From Sulfuricystis sp964478415 (GTDB taxonomy: Bacteria > Pseudomonadota > Gammaproteobacteria > Burkholderiales > Rhodocyclaceae): a DNA stretch of 26,852 nt. This document shows positions 8,975 through 16,632 of the stretch, piece by piece. The notes beneath the pieces are model-generated. The model saw nothing but the letters and a program-made list of their open reading frames with translations, searched no databases and was not told the origin of the DNA. The stretch spans positions 1-26,852 of the forward strand of contig CAYZII010000026.1 in the NCBI GenBank assembly GCA_964478415.1. The letters are read 5' to 3'. The position numbers and the translations under genes were made by a program. The stretch's first letter is position 1, and the number at the start of each line of letters is the position of its first letter.

Positions 8975-9899
8975 AAGCGGCGACGATGCGCGCGACGAGC
9001 GGGTGACGCACGACATCGCTGGCATCGAACTCGGTAAAAGCCAGGCCGCGCACGCCAGCGAGGATGCGCCGCGCCTCGACGAGACCGGACTTCTGACCCT
9101 TGGGCAGGTCCATCTGTGTGACGTCGCCGGTGATCACCGCCTTCGAGCCGATGCCGATTCGCGTCAGGAACATCTTCATCTGCTCGGGCGTGGTGTTCTG
9201 TGCTTCATCGAGGATGATGAAAGCATGGTTGAGGGTGCGCCCGCGCATGTAGGCGAGCGGCGCGACCTCGATGCTCTGCTTCTCGAACAGGCGTGCCACC
9301 TTGTCGAAACCCATCAGGTCATAGAGCGCATCGTAGAGCGGGCGCAGGTAAGGATCCACCTTCTGCACCAGATCGCCGGGGAGAAAACCCAGGCGCTCGC
9401 CGGCTTCGACGGCCGGGCGCGTCAGCACGATGCGCTGCACGTGCTCGCGCTCGAAGGCATCGACCGCACTGGCCACGGCCAGATAGGTCTTGCCGGTACC
9501 GGCCGGGCCGATGCCGAAGGTGATGTCGTGCTCCTGAATGTTCTTCAGATACTCGACCTGATGCGGCGTGCGGCCGTGCAGGTCGGCTTTGCGCGTCAGC
9601 AGGCCGGCGGCCGGCTGGGGGATCTCGCCGCGGTTTCTCAGCTCGATCAGGCCGAGCTGGATGTCATCGACCGACAACGGCGTGGCTGCCAACGCATAGA
9701 AATGCTTGAGCGCCGTAGCGGCCAGGCGCGCCTGGGCCGGTTCGCCACTGATACGGCAATGTTCGCCACGCCTCGTGAGCAGCACGTCGAAAGCGAGCTC
9801 GATCTGACGCAGATTCTCGTCGAGTGCGCCGCACAGATTTGCCAGCCGGACATTGTCGACCGGCTGCAAATCCACCGACAGGCTACGGGATTTCGCCAC
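8955..9899 (-). CDS. phoH: PhoH-like ATPase
   Basis: A 314-residue PhoH-family NTPase, an RNA-helicase-like P-loop protein found beside ybeY in most proteobacteria. An N-terminal KH-like region (about 1-100) precedes the ATPase core. The core has Walker A GPAGTGKT (131-138), the TRPAVEAGERLGFLPGD motif, and Walker B FIILDEAQN (227-235), then LTRIGIGSKAVITGDVTQ. Length is normal. The function is inferred to be RNA metabolism with YbeY; biochemical data for the family are limited. It lies 18 bases after the small unrecognised gene at 9918-10268. Confidence 0.94.
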   Translation of the reverse strand: MAKSRSLSVDLQPVDNVRLANLCGALDENLRQIELAFDVLLTRRGEHCRISGEPAQARLAATALKHFYALAATPLSVDDIQLGLIELRNRGEIPQPAAGLLTRKADLHGRTPHQVEYLKNIQEHDITFGIGPAGTGKTYLAVASAVDAFEREHVQRIVLTRPAVEAGERLGFLPGDLVQKVDPYLRPLYDALYDLMGFDKVARLFEKQSIEVAPLAYMRGRTLNHAFIILDEAQNTTPEQMKMFLTRIGIGSKAVITGDVTQMDLPKGQKSGLVEARRILAGVRGLAFTEFDASDVVRHPLVARIVAAYEREQA

Positions 9900-9917
9900 G
9901 ATGATGGAGAAAGCTCC

Positions 9918-10268
9918 TCAGCGGTTTTCGGGCAACGCGGCTTCCGCAGCGGACAGAATCCAGACGCGCTGGACGGCACCGTAAGCATCGGTCTGGTAAC
10001 GCACCAGCACCGGAGAGGGCACCAGCAGCGGAGGAATCACCATATTGTGCTCGTTGCGGATCACGACCCCGGGCGAGAGCGGATAGGTGCGTCCATCGAT
10101 GTGCACCTGGTTGTCGACCGGCGCGCTCATGACGCCGCGCTGTGATTCGGCAGGGAAGAAGCGCACCAGGCCCGTCGCCGGCGCAGGGGCGGATGGCGTC
10201 AGCGCGCTTTCCACGGCGGCGCCTAGGACAGAGCTGACGATCGCTGCGCTGATGGGATCGAGAGGCAT
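9918..10268 (-). CDS. Unrecognised small protein at the head of the phoH cluster
   Basis: This 116-residue protein is not assigned to a family. It begins with a mildly hydrophobic segment (MPLDPISAAIVSSVLGAAVESAL) that could be a membrane anchor or amphipathic helix. A proline/alanine linker follows, then a compact beta-rich domain (VHIDGRTYPLSPGVVIRNEHNMVIPP and VRYQTDAYGAVQRVWILSAAEA). The ATG at 10268 has no good ribosome site. A TTG at 10304 would add 12 residues from AT-rich promoter-like DNA, so the start is unsure. It lies 18 bases upstream of phoH on the same strand and may be the first gene of the operon, in the place where many relatives have miaB. Confidence 0.6.
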   Translation of the reverse strand: MPLDPISAAIVSSVLGAAVESALTPSAPAPATGLVRFFPAESQRGVMSAPVDNQVHIDGRTYPLSPGVVIRNEHNMVIPPLLVPSPVLVRYQTDAYGAVQRVWILSAAEAALPENR

Positions 10269-10331
10269 AAACGAATAATAATATTTTGTGCTAGATTTGG
10301 CCAATATCCATCTTTCATCAAGGGGAAAGAC
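10269..10331. promoter_or_regulatory. AT-rich divergent promoter region (small protein/phoH cluster and mscL)
   Basis: The 63 bases between the divergent genes include a run of A/T (about 10271-10287) that stands out against the GC-rich surroundings. No -35/-10 pair with good spacing and good matches is clear on either strand. An AGGGG ribosome site near 10321 serves mscL. Promoter function is inferred from position and composition only. Confidence 0.4.
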
Positions 10332-10754
10332 ATGGGCGGTTTTTTCAGGGAGTTCCGCGAATTCGCGGTCAAGGGCAACGTGATGGACCTGGCGATCGGC
10401 GTGATCATCGGCAGCGCCTTCGGCAAGATCGTCGATTCTGTCGTCAATGATCTGATCATGCCGGTGATCGGCCGCGTCACCGGAGGGCTCGACTTCAGCA
10501 ACTATTTCATTCCCCTCAGGGAAGTACCCGCCGGCGTGGCAATGACGCTGGCTGAGGTGAAGAAAGCCGGCGTGCCGGTGTTTGCCTATGGCAGTTTCAT
10601 CACCGTGCTGCTCAACTTCCTGATCCTCGCCCTGATCATCTTCCTCATGGTCAAGCAGATCAACCGCCTCAAGCGCGAAGAAGCCGCCGCACCGCCGCCG
10701 ACGCCGGAAGACATCGTGCTGTTGCGCGAGATCCGCGACGCCCTGAAGAAATAG
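10332..10754 (+). CDS. mscL: Large-conductance mechanosensitive channel
   Basis: The 140-residue MscL subunit forms the pentameric emergency valve opened by membrane tension on hypo-osmotic shock. The N-terminal amphipathic helix GFFREFREFAVKGNVMDLA leads into TM1 (AIGVIIGSAFGKIVDSVVNDLIMPVIG). The periplasmic loop spans about 50-75, TM2 is FITVLLNFLILALIIFLMV, and a charged cytoplasmic helix closes the protein (PEDIVLLREIRDALKK). Length and order match the family. The TAG stop abuts the stop of the convergent hydrolase gene with no base between, so any terminators must lie within coding sequence. Confidence 0.97.
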   Translation: MGGFFREFREFAVKGNVMDLAIGVIIGSAFGKIVDSVVNDLIMPVIGRVTGGLDFSNYFIPLREVPAGVAMTLAEVKKAGVPVFAYGSFITVLLNFLILALIIFLMVKQINRLKREEAAAPPPTPEDIVLLREIRDALKK

Positions 10755-11390
10755 CTATTGCGCGTCGGCGACGAACGGGTTGTTGCGCCGTTCGGCGCCG
10801 AATGTCGACAGCGGGCCATGCCCGGGGATGAAACGGACATCGTCCCCGAGCGGGAAGAGCTTCGCACGAATCGAATGGATCAGCCGGCTAGGGTCGCCGC
10901 GCGGGAAGTCACTGCGGCCGATCGAGCCGGCGAACAACACATCGCCGACGAGCGCCAGTCTCGAAGGACGGTGGATGAAGCAGACATGCCCTGGGGTGTG
11001 TCCGGGGGTATGCAGTACCTCGAGCGTTTCATCGCCCACCGTCACGCCGTCACCCTCTGCCAGCCAGCGGTCGGGACGGAGTGCCGCCGTCTCTGGAAAA
11101 CCGAACATGCGGGACTGTTCCGGCAAGGCCTCGAGCCAGAAGGCATCTTCGTGGTGCGGGCCGAGAATCGGCACGCCGAGGCAGCGCGCCAGCTCGGCAG
11201 CGCCACCGACATGGTCGATGTGGCCGTGGGTGAGCAGGATGTTTTCCACTACCAGATCGAGTGCGGCGATCCCGGCGAGGATTTCAGCGACGTCGCCGCC
11301 GGGATCGACCACCGCCGCCCGGCGGGATGCATCCCATAACAGCGTGCAGTTCTGTTCGAAGGGCGTTACAGGCAAAATGCGATATTCCAT
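10755..11390 (-). CDS. MBL-fold metallo-hydrolase (glyoxalase II-like)
   Basis: A 211-residue metallo-beta-lactamase-fold hydrolase of the short glyoxalase II-like branch (YcbL-type). The dinuclear metal site is visible: THGHIDHVGG (HxHxDH), HTPGHTPGH, VGDVLFAGSIGRSDFP (bridging Asp), and FIPGHGP for the last His. The start MEYRILPVTPFEQNCTLLWD is typical of the subfamily, so this ATG is firm. Without the C-terminal substrate-binding domain of classical GloB, activity on S-lactoylglutathione or another thioester is unproven. It diverges from the ABC transporter genes with only 16 bases between the two start codons. Confidence 0.9.
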   Translation of the reverse strand: MEYRILPVTPFEQNCTLLWDASRRAAVVDPGGDVAEILAGIAALDLVVENILLTHGHIDHVGGAAELARCLGVPILGPHHEDAFWLEALPEQSRMFGFPETAALRPDRWLAEGDGVTVGDETLEVLHTPGHTPGHVCFIHRPSRLALVGDVLFAGSIGRSDFPRGDPSRLIHSIRAKLFPLGDDVRFIPGHGPLSTFGAERRNNPFVADAQ

Positions 11391-11406
11391 GTGTTGATGT
11401 TATCCG
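11391..11406. promoter_or_regulatory. 16-bp divergent intergenic region, candidate bidirectional leaderless promoter
   Basis: Only GTGTTGATGTTATCCG separates the ATG of the MBL hydrolase (minus strand, 11390) from the ATG of the ABC ATPase (plus strand, 11407). Neither start has a Shine-Dalgarno sequence. On the minus strand GATAAC lies 8 bases before the ATG and is a possible -10; the plus strand offers only weaker TGTTAT- or TTATCC-like hexamers. Leaderless transcription is an inference. Confidence 0.35.
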
Positions 11407-12168
11407 ATGTCCGCCACGCTCGTCGTCGACCGTCTGATCAAAACCTATGCCGGGCAACCAGCCGTCGCTGGCCTGTCCTTCACAGTCGGCCGCGGCGAGT
11501 GTTTCGGCCTGCTTGGCCCCAACGGCGCAGGAAAGACCACGACGCTGCGCTGCTGCCTCGGCCTTACCGCACCGGATGCCGGCCAGATCAGCGTGCTGGG
11601 TCTGACTGTGCCACCCCACGGCCGGGAGGCGCGCGCGAAGATCGGCGTCGTGCCGCAGTTCGACAATCTCGACCCCGACTTCAGCCTCGCCGAGAATCTG
11701 CTCGTCTATGGCCGTTACTTCGGCATTCCGGACGCGACGTTGCGCGAGCGCATTCCGTGGCTGCTGGAATTCGCCGGACTGGCCGGCAAGGAGCGCGGCA
11801 ACATCCGCAGTCTCTCGGGCGGCATGAAGCGGCGCCTGACACTCGCCCGCGCGCTGATCAACGATCCGGAGCTCCTCGTACTCGACGAGCCGACCACCGG
11901 TCTGGACCCCCAGGCACGCCACCTAATCTGGGAGCGGCTGCGCGAGCTGCTCGCGCAAGGCAAGACGATTTTGCTGACCACGCATTTCATGGAGGAAGCG
12001 GAACGCCTATGCCACCGGCTGCTGATCATGGACCGTGGCCACAACATCGCGGAGGGTTCTCCGCGCGAACTGATCGACGCCCATTTCCCAGTCTCGCCGT
12101 CCCCGGCGCGACCGGCAAACCTCGAGGACGTCTTTCTCAAATTGACGGGACGAGAGTTGCGAGACTGA
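11407..12168 (+). CDS. NodI-type ABC transporter ATP-binding protein
   Basis: A 253-residue ATPase of the DrrA/NodI branch of ABC-2 exporters. It has Walker A GPNGAGKT (37-44), Q-loop VVPQFDNLDPDFS, signature LSGGMKRRLTLARAL (136-150), Walker B LLVLDEPTTGLDP (156-168) and the H-switch LTTHFMEEAERL. The sequence type is close to NodI, which with NodJ exports lipochitin oligosaccharides in rhizobia. Non-nodulating betaproteobacteria carry this pair as a housekeeping exporter with an unknown substrate, and no nod genes are visible here. Its TGA overlaps the permease ATG (TGATG). Confidence 0.92.
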   Translation: MSATLVVDRLIKTYAGQPAVAGLSFTVGRGECFGLLGPNGAGKTTTLRCCLGLTAPDAGQISVLGLTVPPHGREARAKIGVVPQFDNLDPDFSLAENLLVYGRYFGIPDATLRERIPWLLEFAGLAGKERGNIRSLSGGMKRRLTLARALINDPELLVLDEPTTGLDPQARHLIWERLRELLAQGKTILLTTHFMEEAERLCHRLLIMDRGHNIAEGSPRELIDAHFPVSPSPARPANLEDVFLKLTGRELRD

Positions 12169-12944
12169 TGAACAACCGTCTGCCCGATCTCTCCTGGCGC
12201 GTCCTTGCCGTCTGGAGGCGTAATTTCCTGGTCTGGAAAAAGCTTGCGCTGCCTTCGCTGCTCGGCAATCTGGCCGATCCGATGATCTACCTGTTTGGCC
12301 TCGGCTATGGTCTGGGCAGCCTGCTGCCACCCATCGATGGTGTTCCCTACATCGCCTTCCTCGCCGCGGGCACCGTCTGTGCCGCGACGATGAATTCCGC
12401 GTCGTTCGAGGCACTCTATTCGAGCTTTTCACGCATGCAGGTGCAGCGTACCTGGGAGGCGATCATCAACGCGCCGGTGACCCTCGACGAAGTGATCGCC
12501 GGCGAATGCCTGTGGGCCGCGGCGAAGGCGACGCTGTCCGGTGTCGCGATCCTCGCGGTGAGCTGGGGCTTGGGCTTCGTCACCAGTCCCCTGGCGTTGT
12601 GGACGCTGCCGGCGATCTTTCTCACCGGCCTTGTCTTCGCCGCGATGGGTCTGGTGATCACGACGCTGTCGCCCTCGTTCGATTTCTTCATGTACTACTT
12701 CACGCTGTTCATCACGCCGATGATCCTCGCCTGTGGCGTGTTCTTCCCGGTCGAACAATTGCCGGCGTGGTTACAGGCGATCGCCCACTGGCTGCCGCTG
12801 TGGCATGCGGTGGCATTGATCCGCCCGCTGTTCTTCGGCAGCCTGCCAGAGGCCCCCTGGCTGCACGCCGGCCTCTTGCTGTTCCTCGCCCTCTCCGCTT
12901 TCTGGTTGGCGGTGGTGCTGGCGCGGCGCCGCTTTCTGCAGTGA
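12168..12944 (+). CDS. NodJ-type ABC-2 transporter permease
   Basis: A 258-residue ABC-2 permease that pairs with the preceding ATPase. About six transmembrane helices are visible after a cytoplasmic N-terminus (RVLAVWRRNFLVWKKLALPS). The family blocks LADPMIYLFGLGYGLG, YIAFLAAGTVCAATMNSASFE and FPVEQLPAWLQAIAHWLPLWH identify the NodJ branch. I chose the ATG at 12168, overlapping the ATPase stop. The same frame stays open far upstream, but that is only the shadow of the ATPase gene. Confidence 0.92.
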   Translation: MNNRLPDLSWRVLAVWRRNFLVWKKLALPSLLGNLADPMIYLFGLGYGLGSLLPPIDGVPYIAFLAAGTVCAATMNSASFEALYSSFSRMQVQRTWEAIINAPVTLDEVIAGECLWAAAKATLSGVAILAVSWGLGFVTSPLALWTLPAIFLTGLVFAAMGLVITTLSPSFDFFMYYFTLFITPMILACGVFFPVEQLPAWLQAIAHWLPLWHAVALIRPLFFGSLPEAPWLHAGLLLFLALSAFWLAVVLARRRFLQ

Positions 12945-12960
12945 TGCGCTCTGCGGCCGA

Positions 12961-12989
12961 TTGACGGCGCCCCGTCGCAGGCGGATACT
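12961..12989 (+). promoter_or_regulatory. Sigma70-like promoter of the branched-chain 2-oxoacid dehydrogenase operon
   Basis: TTGACG (12961-12966) and GATACT (12984-12989) are separated by exactly 17 bases, which predicts a start site near 12996 and a leader of about 115 bases before the E1 alpha ATG. The -35 box matches the consensus in five of six positions and the -10 box in four of six. It sits just after the permease stop, so the dehydrogenase operon is probably transcribed independently of the transporter. Confidence 0.5.
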
Positions 12990-13109
12990 GCGCAATGAGC
13001 GATGCGCCAGGCCATCCCTGCGCACCGTTGCAGGCCGGCAGGGGCGATTCACCGATCGCGCACCGCCGGGTCACGTCAACGCACGACACGATCAAGCGAG
13101 GAGTGAGAC

Positions 13110-14336
13110 ATGAGTCCGCCGCTTACGCTGCATGTGCCCGAACCCACCGGACGCCCGGGCCGGCACACCGATTTTTCCTATCTGCACGTATCCCCCGCCG
13201 GCGCGGTGCGGCGCCCACCGATCGATACCCAGCCGTATGACACCAGCGATCTGGCTTTCGCACTGGTGCGCGTGCTCGATGACGATGGTCAGGCCGTCGG
13301 CCCTTGGGTACCAGAACTCACCCCTGAGCAGTTGCGTTTCGGCCTGCGCGCGATGCTGAAGACACGCATTTTCGATGCGCGCATGTTGATCGCGCAGCGC
13401 CAGAAGAAAATCTCCTTCTACATGCAAAGCCTTGGCGAAGAAGCAATCAGCGTCGCCAACGCGCTGGCGCTCGAGCCGGACGACATGCATTTCCCCACCT
13501 ACCGCCAGCAGGGACTGCTGATGGCGCGCGGGGTACCGCTCGTCGAACTGATCTGCCAGCTGCTCTCGAACGAACGCGACCCGATCAAGGGGCGGCAGTT
13601 GCCAGTGCTCTACTCGTTTCGCAAATACGGTTTCTTCAGCGTCTCTGGCAATTTGGCGACGCAGTTTCCGCAGGCAGTGGGCTGGGCGATGGCTTCGGCG
13701 ATCAAGGGTGACACGAAGATCGCTTCGGGGTGGATCGGCGATGGTTCGACCGCCGAATCCGATTTCCACGCCGCACTGGTGTTCGCGCATGTCTATCGCG
13801 CGCCGGTGATCCTCAACGTCGTCAACAACCAGTGGGCGATCTCCACCTTCCAGGCGATCGCCGGTGGCGAAGGCACCTCCTTCGCCGCCCGCGGCATCGG
13901 TGCCGGCATCGCCTCGCTGCGCGTCGATGGCAATGATTTCCTCGCCGTCTTCGCCGCGTCGCGTTGGGCGGCCGAGCGCGCGCGCAACAATTTCGGCCCG
14001 ACGCTGATCGAATGGGTGACCTACCGCGCCGGCGCGCATTCGACCTCCGACGATCCCACCAAGTATCGCCCCGCCGATGACTGGGAGCATTTTCCGCTCG
14101 GCGATCCGATCGCGCGTCTGAAGCGCCATCTGATCCGCCTCGGCGAGTGGAGCGAAGCGCAACACGCGGCATTGACGGAAGAGCTCGAGGCCGAGATCGC
14201 CGTGGCACAGAAAGAGGCCGAAAGCTTTGGCTCGCTCGCCGACGGTCACGTGCATAGCGCCGCCTCGATGTTCGAGGATGTCTATGAGACGATGCCTGCG
14301 CATCTGTTGCGCCAGCGTCAGGAACTGGGGATCTGA
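13110..14336 (+). CDS. bkdA1: Branched-chain 2-oxoacid dehydrogenase E1 alpha subunit
   Basis: A 408-residue E1 alpha subunit, close to the ~410 residues of Pseudomonas BkdA1 and with the same N-terminal extension. It uses thiamine diphosphate to decarboxylate the 2-oxoacids of valine, leucine and isoleucine. The ThDP/Mg motif is G210-D-G-S ... N239-N240-QWAIST. The conserved MHFPTYRQQG segment (about 126-135) and the loop YRAGAHSTSDDPTKYRP match the family. A GAGGAG ribosome site precedes the ATG. It opens the E1 alpha-E1 beta-E2-E3 operon, and E1 beta follows two bases after its stop. Confidence 0.95.
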   Translation: MSPPLTLHVPEPTGRPGRHTDFSYLHVSPAGAVRRPPIDTQPYDTSDLAFALVRVLDDDGQAVGPWVPELTPEQLRFGLRAMLKTRIFDARMLIAQRQKKISFYMQSLGEEAISVANALALEPDDMHFPTYRQQGLLMARGVPLVELICQLLSNERDPIKGRQLPVLYSFRKYGFFSVSGNLATQFPQAVGWAMASAIKGDTKIASGWIGDGSTAESDFHAALVFAHVYRAPVILNVVNNQWAISTFQAIAGGEGTSFAARGIGAGIASLRVDGNDFLAVFAASRWAAERARNNFGPTLIEWVTYRAGAHSTSDDPTKYRPADDWEHFPLGDPIARLKRHLIRLGEWSEAQHAALTEELEAEIAVAQKEAESFGSLADGHVHSAASMFEDVYETMPAHLLRQRQELGI

Positions 14337-14338
14337 TC

Positions 14339-15355
14339 ATGGCGGCGATGACGATGATCCAGGCCCTGCGCTCGGCGATGGACATCATGCTCGAGCGCGA
14401 CAATAACGTGGTGATCTTCGGCGAGGACGTCGGCTATTTCGGCGGCGTGTTCCGCTGCACCGAAGGTTTGCAGCAGAAATACGGCAAGACGCGCGTGTTC
14501 GACACGCCGATCTCGGAGAGCGGCATCGTCGCAGTCGCGATCGGTATGGCTGCCTATGGCCTGCGGCCGGTGGTCGAAATCCAGTTCGCCGATTACTTCT
14601 ATCCGGCCACCGACCAGATCGTCTCCGAGGCAGCCAGGCTGCGCTACCGTTCCGCCGGCGAGTTCATCGCACCCTTGACGATCCGCATGCCCTGCGGCGG
14701 CGGCATCTATGGCGGCCAGACGCACAGCCAGAGCCCGGAAGCGTTCTTCACGCATGTCTGCGGTCTGCGCACCGTGATGCCGTCGAATCCTTACGACGCG
14801 AAGGGCCTGCTGATCGCCGCGATCGAATGCAACGACCCGGTGATCTTCCTGGAACCGAAACGTCTCTACAACGGCCCGTTCGACGGTCATCACGAGCGGC
14901 CGGTGATACCGTGGTCGAAACATCCGAAGGGCGAAGTACCGGAGGGCTATTACACGGTGCCGTTGGAAAGTGCCGCGATCCATCGTCCTGGCAATGAACT
15001 CACCGTGATCGCCTATGGCACGATGGTGCATGTCGCCGAGGCCGCCGCGCAGGAGAGCGGCATTGATGCCGAGATCATCGACCTGCGCAGCCTCTGGCCG
15101 CTCGATCTCGAGCTCATCGTCGCCTCGGTGCAGAAGACCGGCCGTTGCGTCGTGGTCCATGAAGCGACGCGCACCAGCGGCTTCGGCGCCGAACTCGTCG
15201 CGCTGGTCCAGGAACATTGCTTCTGGCATCTCGAGGCACCGATCGTGCGCGTCACCGGCTGGGACACGCCCTATCCGCATGCGCAGGAATGGGTCTACTT
15301 CCCTGGCCCGCGGCGCGTGGCCGAAGGTTTCAAGCGTGCGCTGGAGGGCAGATGA
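14339..15355 (+). CDS. bkdA2: Branched-chain 2-oxoacid dehydrogenase E1 beta subunit
   Basis: A 338-residue E1 beta subunit that completes the alpha2beta2 decarboxylase. Typical blocks are NVVIFGEDVGYFGGVFRCT near the N-terminus, FDTPISESGIVAVAIGMA, VVEIQFADYFYPATDQIVSE, RMPCGGGIYGGQTHSQSPEA and VIDLRSLWPLD-like EIIDLRSLWPLDLE. The GG(V/I)YGG and HSQSPE segments place it with the branched-chain rather than the pyruvate enzymes. The length agrees with the family. Its TGA overlaps the chosen E2 ATG by one base (TGATG). Confidence 0.95.
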   Translation: MAAMTMIQALRSAMDIMLERDNNVVIFGEDVGYFGGVFRCTEGLQQKYGKTRVFDTPISESGIVAVAIGMAAYGLRPVVEIQFADYFYPATDQIVSEAARLRYRSAGEFIAPLTIRMPCGGGIYGGQTHSQSPEAFFTHVCGLRTVMPSNPYDAKGLLIAAIECNDPVIFLEPKRLYNGPFDGHHERPVIPWSKHPKGEVPEGYYTVPLESAAIHRPGNELTVIAYGTMVHVAEAAAQESGIDAEIIDLRSLWPLDLELIVASVQKTGRCVVVHEATRTSGFGAELVALVQEHCFWHLEAPIVRVTGWDTPYPHAQEWVYFPGPRRVAEGFKRALEGR

Positions 15356-16629
15356 TGGGCATTCACGTGATCAAGACGCCGGACATCGGCGAAGGCATCG
15401 CCGAAGTCGAACTGGTCGCCTGGCATGTGCAACCCGGTGACGTGGTGGCGGAAAACCAGCCACTCGCCGATGTGATGACCGACAAGGCCACCGTCGAGAT
15501 TCCAGCGCCGGTCGCCGGCAAGGTGCTCGCGCTCGGCGGCAAGGCCGGCGACGTGCTGGCGGTCGGCAGCGAGCTGATCCGCCTCGAAGTGGCCGGCGCC
15601 GGCCATGTCAAGGAAAGCGTCACATCCGCTGGTGTGCCGGCCTCCCCACCCGCTGCCAAGGTCGAGATGGAGGCGACACCCTCTGCATCGCCACCACCGG
15701 TACGAAAATCTGCGCTGGTGACACGGCACACCGTCGCGCCAGGCCCCGTGCGGGCGCCGGGAGAAAAGCCGCTCGCCTCGCCGGCGGTGCGCCACTATGC
15801 CTGGGAGCGCGGCATCGATCTGAGATTCGTCGCCGGCAGCGGGCCGGCCGGGCGCATCCTGCGCGAGGACGTCGATGCCTGGATCGCCGGCCGGCAGGGG
15901 GCGACGGTGGCGCCCCAGCGTGCGCCCATCACATGGGAAGAGGCCGTGCCGGTGATCGGCTTGCGTCGCCGGATCGCGCAACGCATGCAGGAAGCCAAGC
16001 GCCAGATCCCGCACTTCGCCTATGTCGAGGAAATCGACATGACCGACTGCGAGGTGCTGCGCCGCCAGTTGAATGACAAATACGCCGCGACACGCGGCAA
16101 GCTGACGCTGCTGCCTTTCTTGATCCGCGCGATCGTGCTTGCGGTGCGCGACTTCCCGCAGATCAATGCGCGTTATGACGACGCAGCCGGCATCGTCACG
16201 CGTTACGGTGCCGTGCATTTGGGCATCGCGACCCAGACCGGCGCCGGCCTGATGGTGCCGGTGATGCGCCATGCCGAGACACTCGATGTCTGGCAGATGG
16301 CCGCAGAGATCAAGCGTCTGGCGGAGGCCGCGCGCAGCGGCAAGGCCACGCGCGAAGAGCTCACGGGTTCGACGCTGACGATCACCAGCCTGGGCGCCTT
16401 GGGCGGCATCGTCTCGACGCCGGTGATCAACCCGCCCGAGGTGGCGATCGTTGGCGTCAATCGCATGGTCGAGCGGCCCGTGATCAGAAACGGCCAGATC
16501 GTCGCCCGGCAGATGATGAACCTCTCCTCTTCGTTCGACCACCGCGTCGTCGACGGCATCGATGCGGCGCGTTTCATCCAGTGCGTGCGCGGCTTACTCG
16601 AAGCGCCGGCGACACTTTTCGTGGAGTAA
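15355..16629 (+). CDS. bkdB: Branched-chain 2-oxoacid dehydrogenase E2 (dihydrolipoyl acyltransferase)
   Basis: A 424-residue E2 core subunit, matching Pseudomonas BkdB in size. One lipoyl domain (about 1-80) carries the lipoylated lysine K44 in DVMTDKATVEIPAP. A Pro/Ala/Ser linker follows, then the E3-binding domain (ASPAVRHYAWERGIDLRFV, GPAGRILREDVDAW). The acyltransferase domain ends with the catalytic SSSFDHRVVDGIDAARF. Two adjacent in-frame ATGs exist at 15352 and 15355. I chose 15355 because the GGAGGG at 15343-15348 is better spaced from it. Confidence 0.94.
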   Translation: MGIHVIKTPDIGEGIAEVELVAWHVQPGDVVAENQPLADVMTDKATVEIPAPVAGKVLALGGKAGDVLAVGSELIRLEVAGAGHVKESVTSAGVPASPPAAKVEMEATPSASPPPVRKSALVTRHTVAPGPVRAPGEKPLASPAVRHYAWERGIDLRFVAGSGPAGRILREDVDAWIAGRQGATVAPQRAPITWEEAVPVIGLRRRIAQRMQEAKRQIPHFAYVEEIDMTDCEVLRRQLNDKYAATRGKLTLLPFLIRAIVLAVRDFPQINARYDDAAGIVTRYGAVHLGIATQTGAGLMVPVMRHAETLDVWQMAAEIKRLAEAARSGKATREELTGSTLTITSLGALGGIVSTPVINPPEVAIVGVNRMVERPVIRNGQIVARQMMNLSSSFDHRVVDGIDAARFIQCVRGLLEAPATLFVE

Positions 16630-16632
16630 AGC

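Noticed and set aside
8811..10145. 444-codon plus-strand frame antisense to ybeY and phoH
   Set aside because: Shadow of the phoH coding strand; no recognisable domain and it crosses two real genes.
11391..12167. In-frame upstream extension of the NodJ-type permease, which would make a 517-residue protein
   Set aside because: The extra part is an Arg/Pro-rich out-of-frame reading of the ATPase gene; the permease family begins at the ATG at 12168.
11407..12944. Nodulation function for the NodIJ-type exporter
   Set aside because: No other nod genes are present, and betaproteobacteria that do not nodulate carry the same pair.
13092..14303. 403-codon minus-strand frame antisense to bkdA1, with similar ones over bkdB (15295-16542) and pgm (18681-19835)
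   Set aside because: Long antisense frames are common in GC-rich codon-biased genes; the compositions look non-coding and the sense genes are certain.
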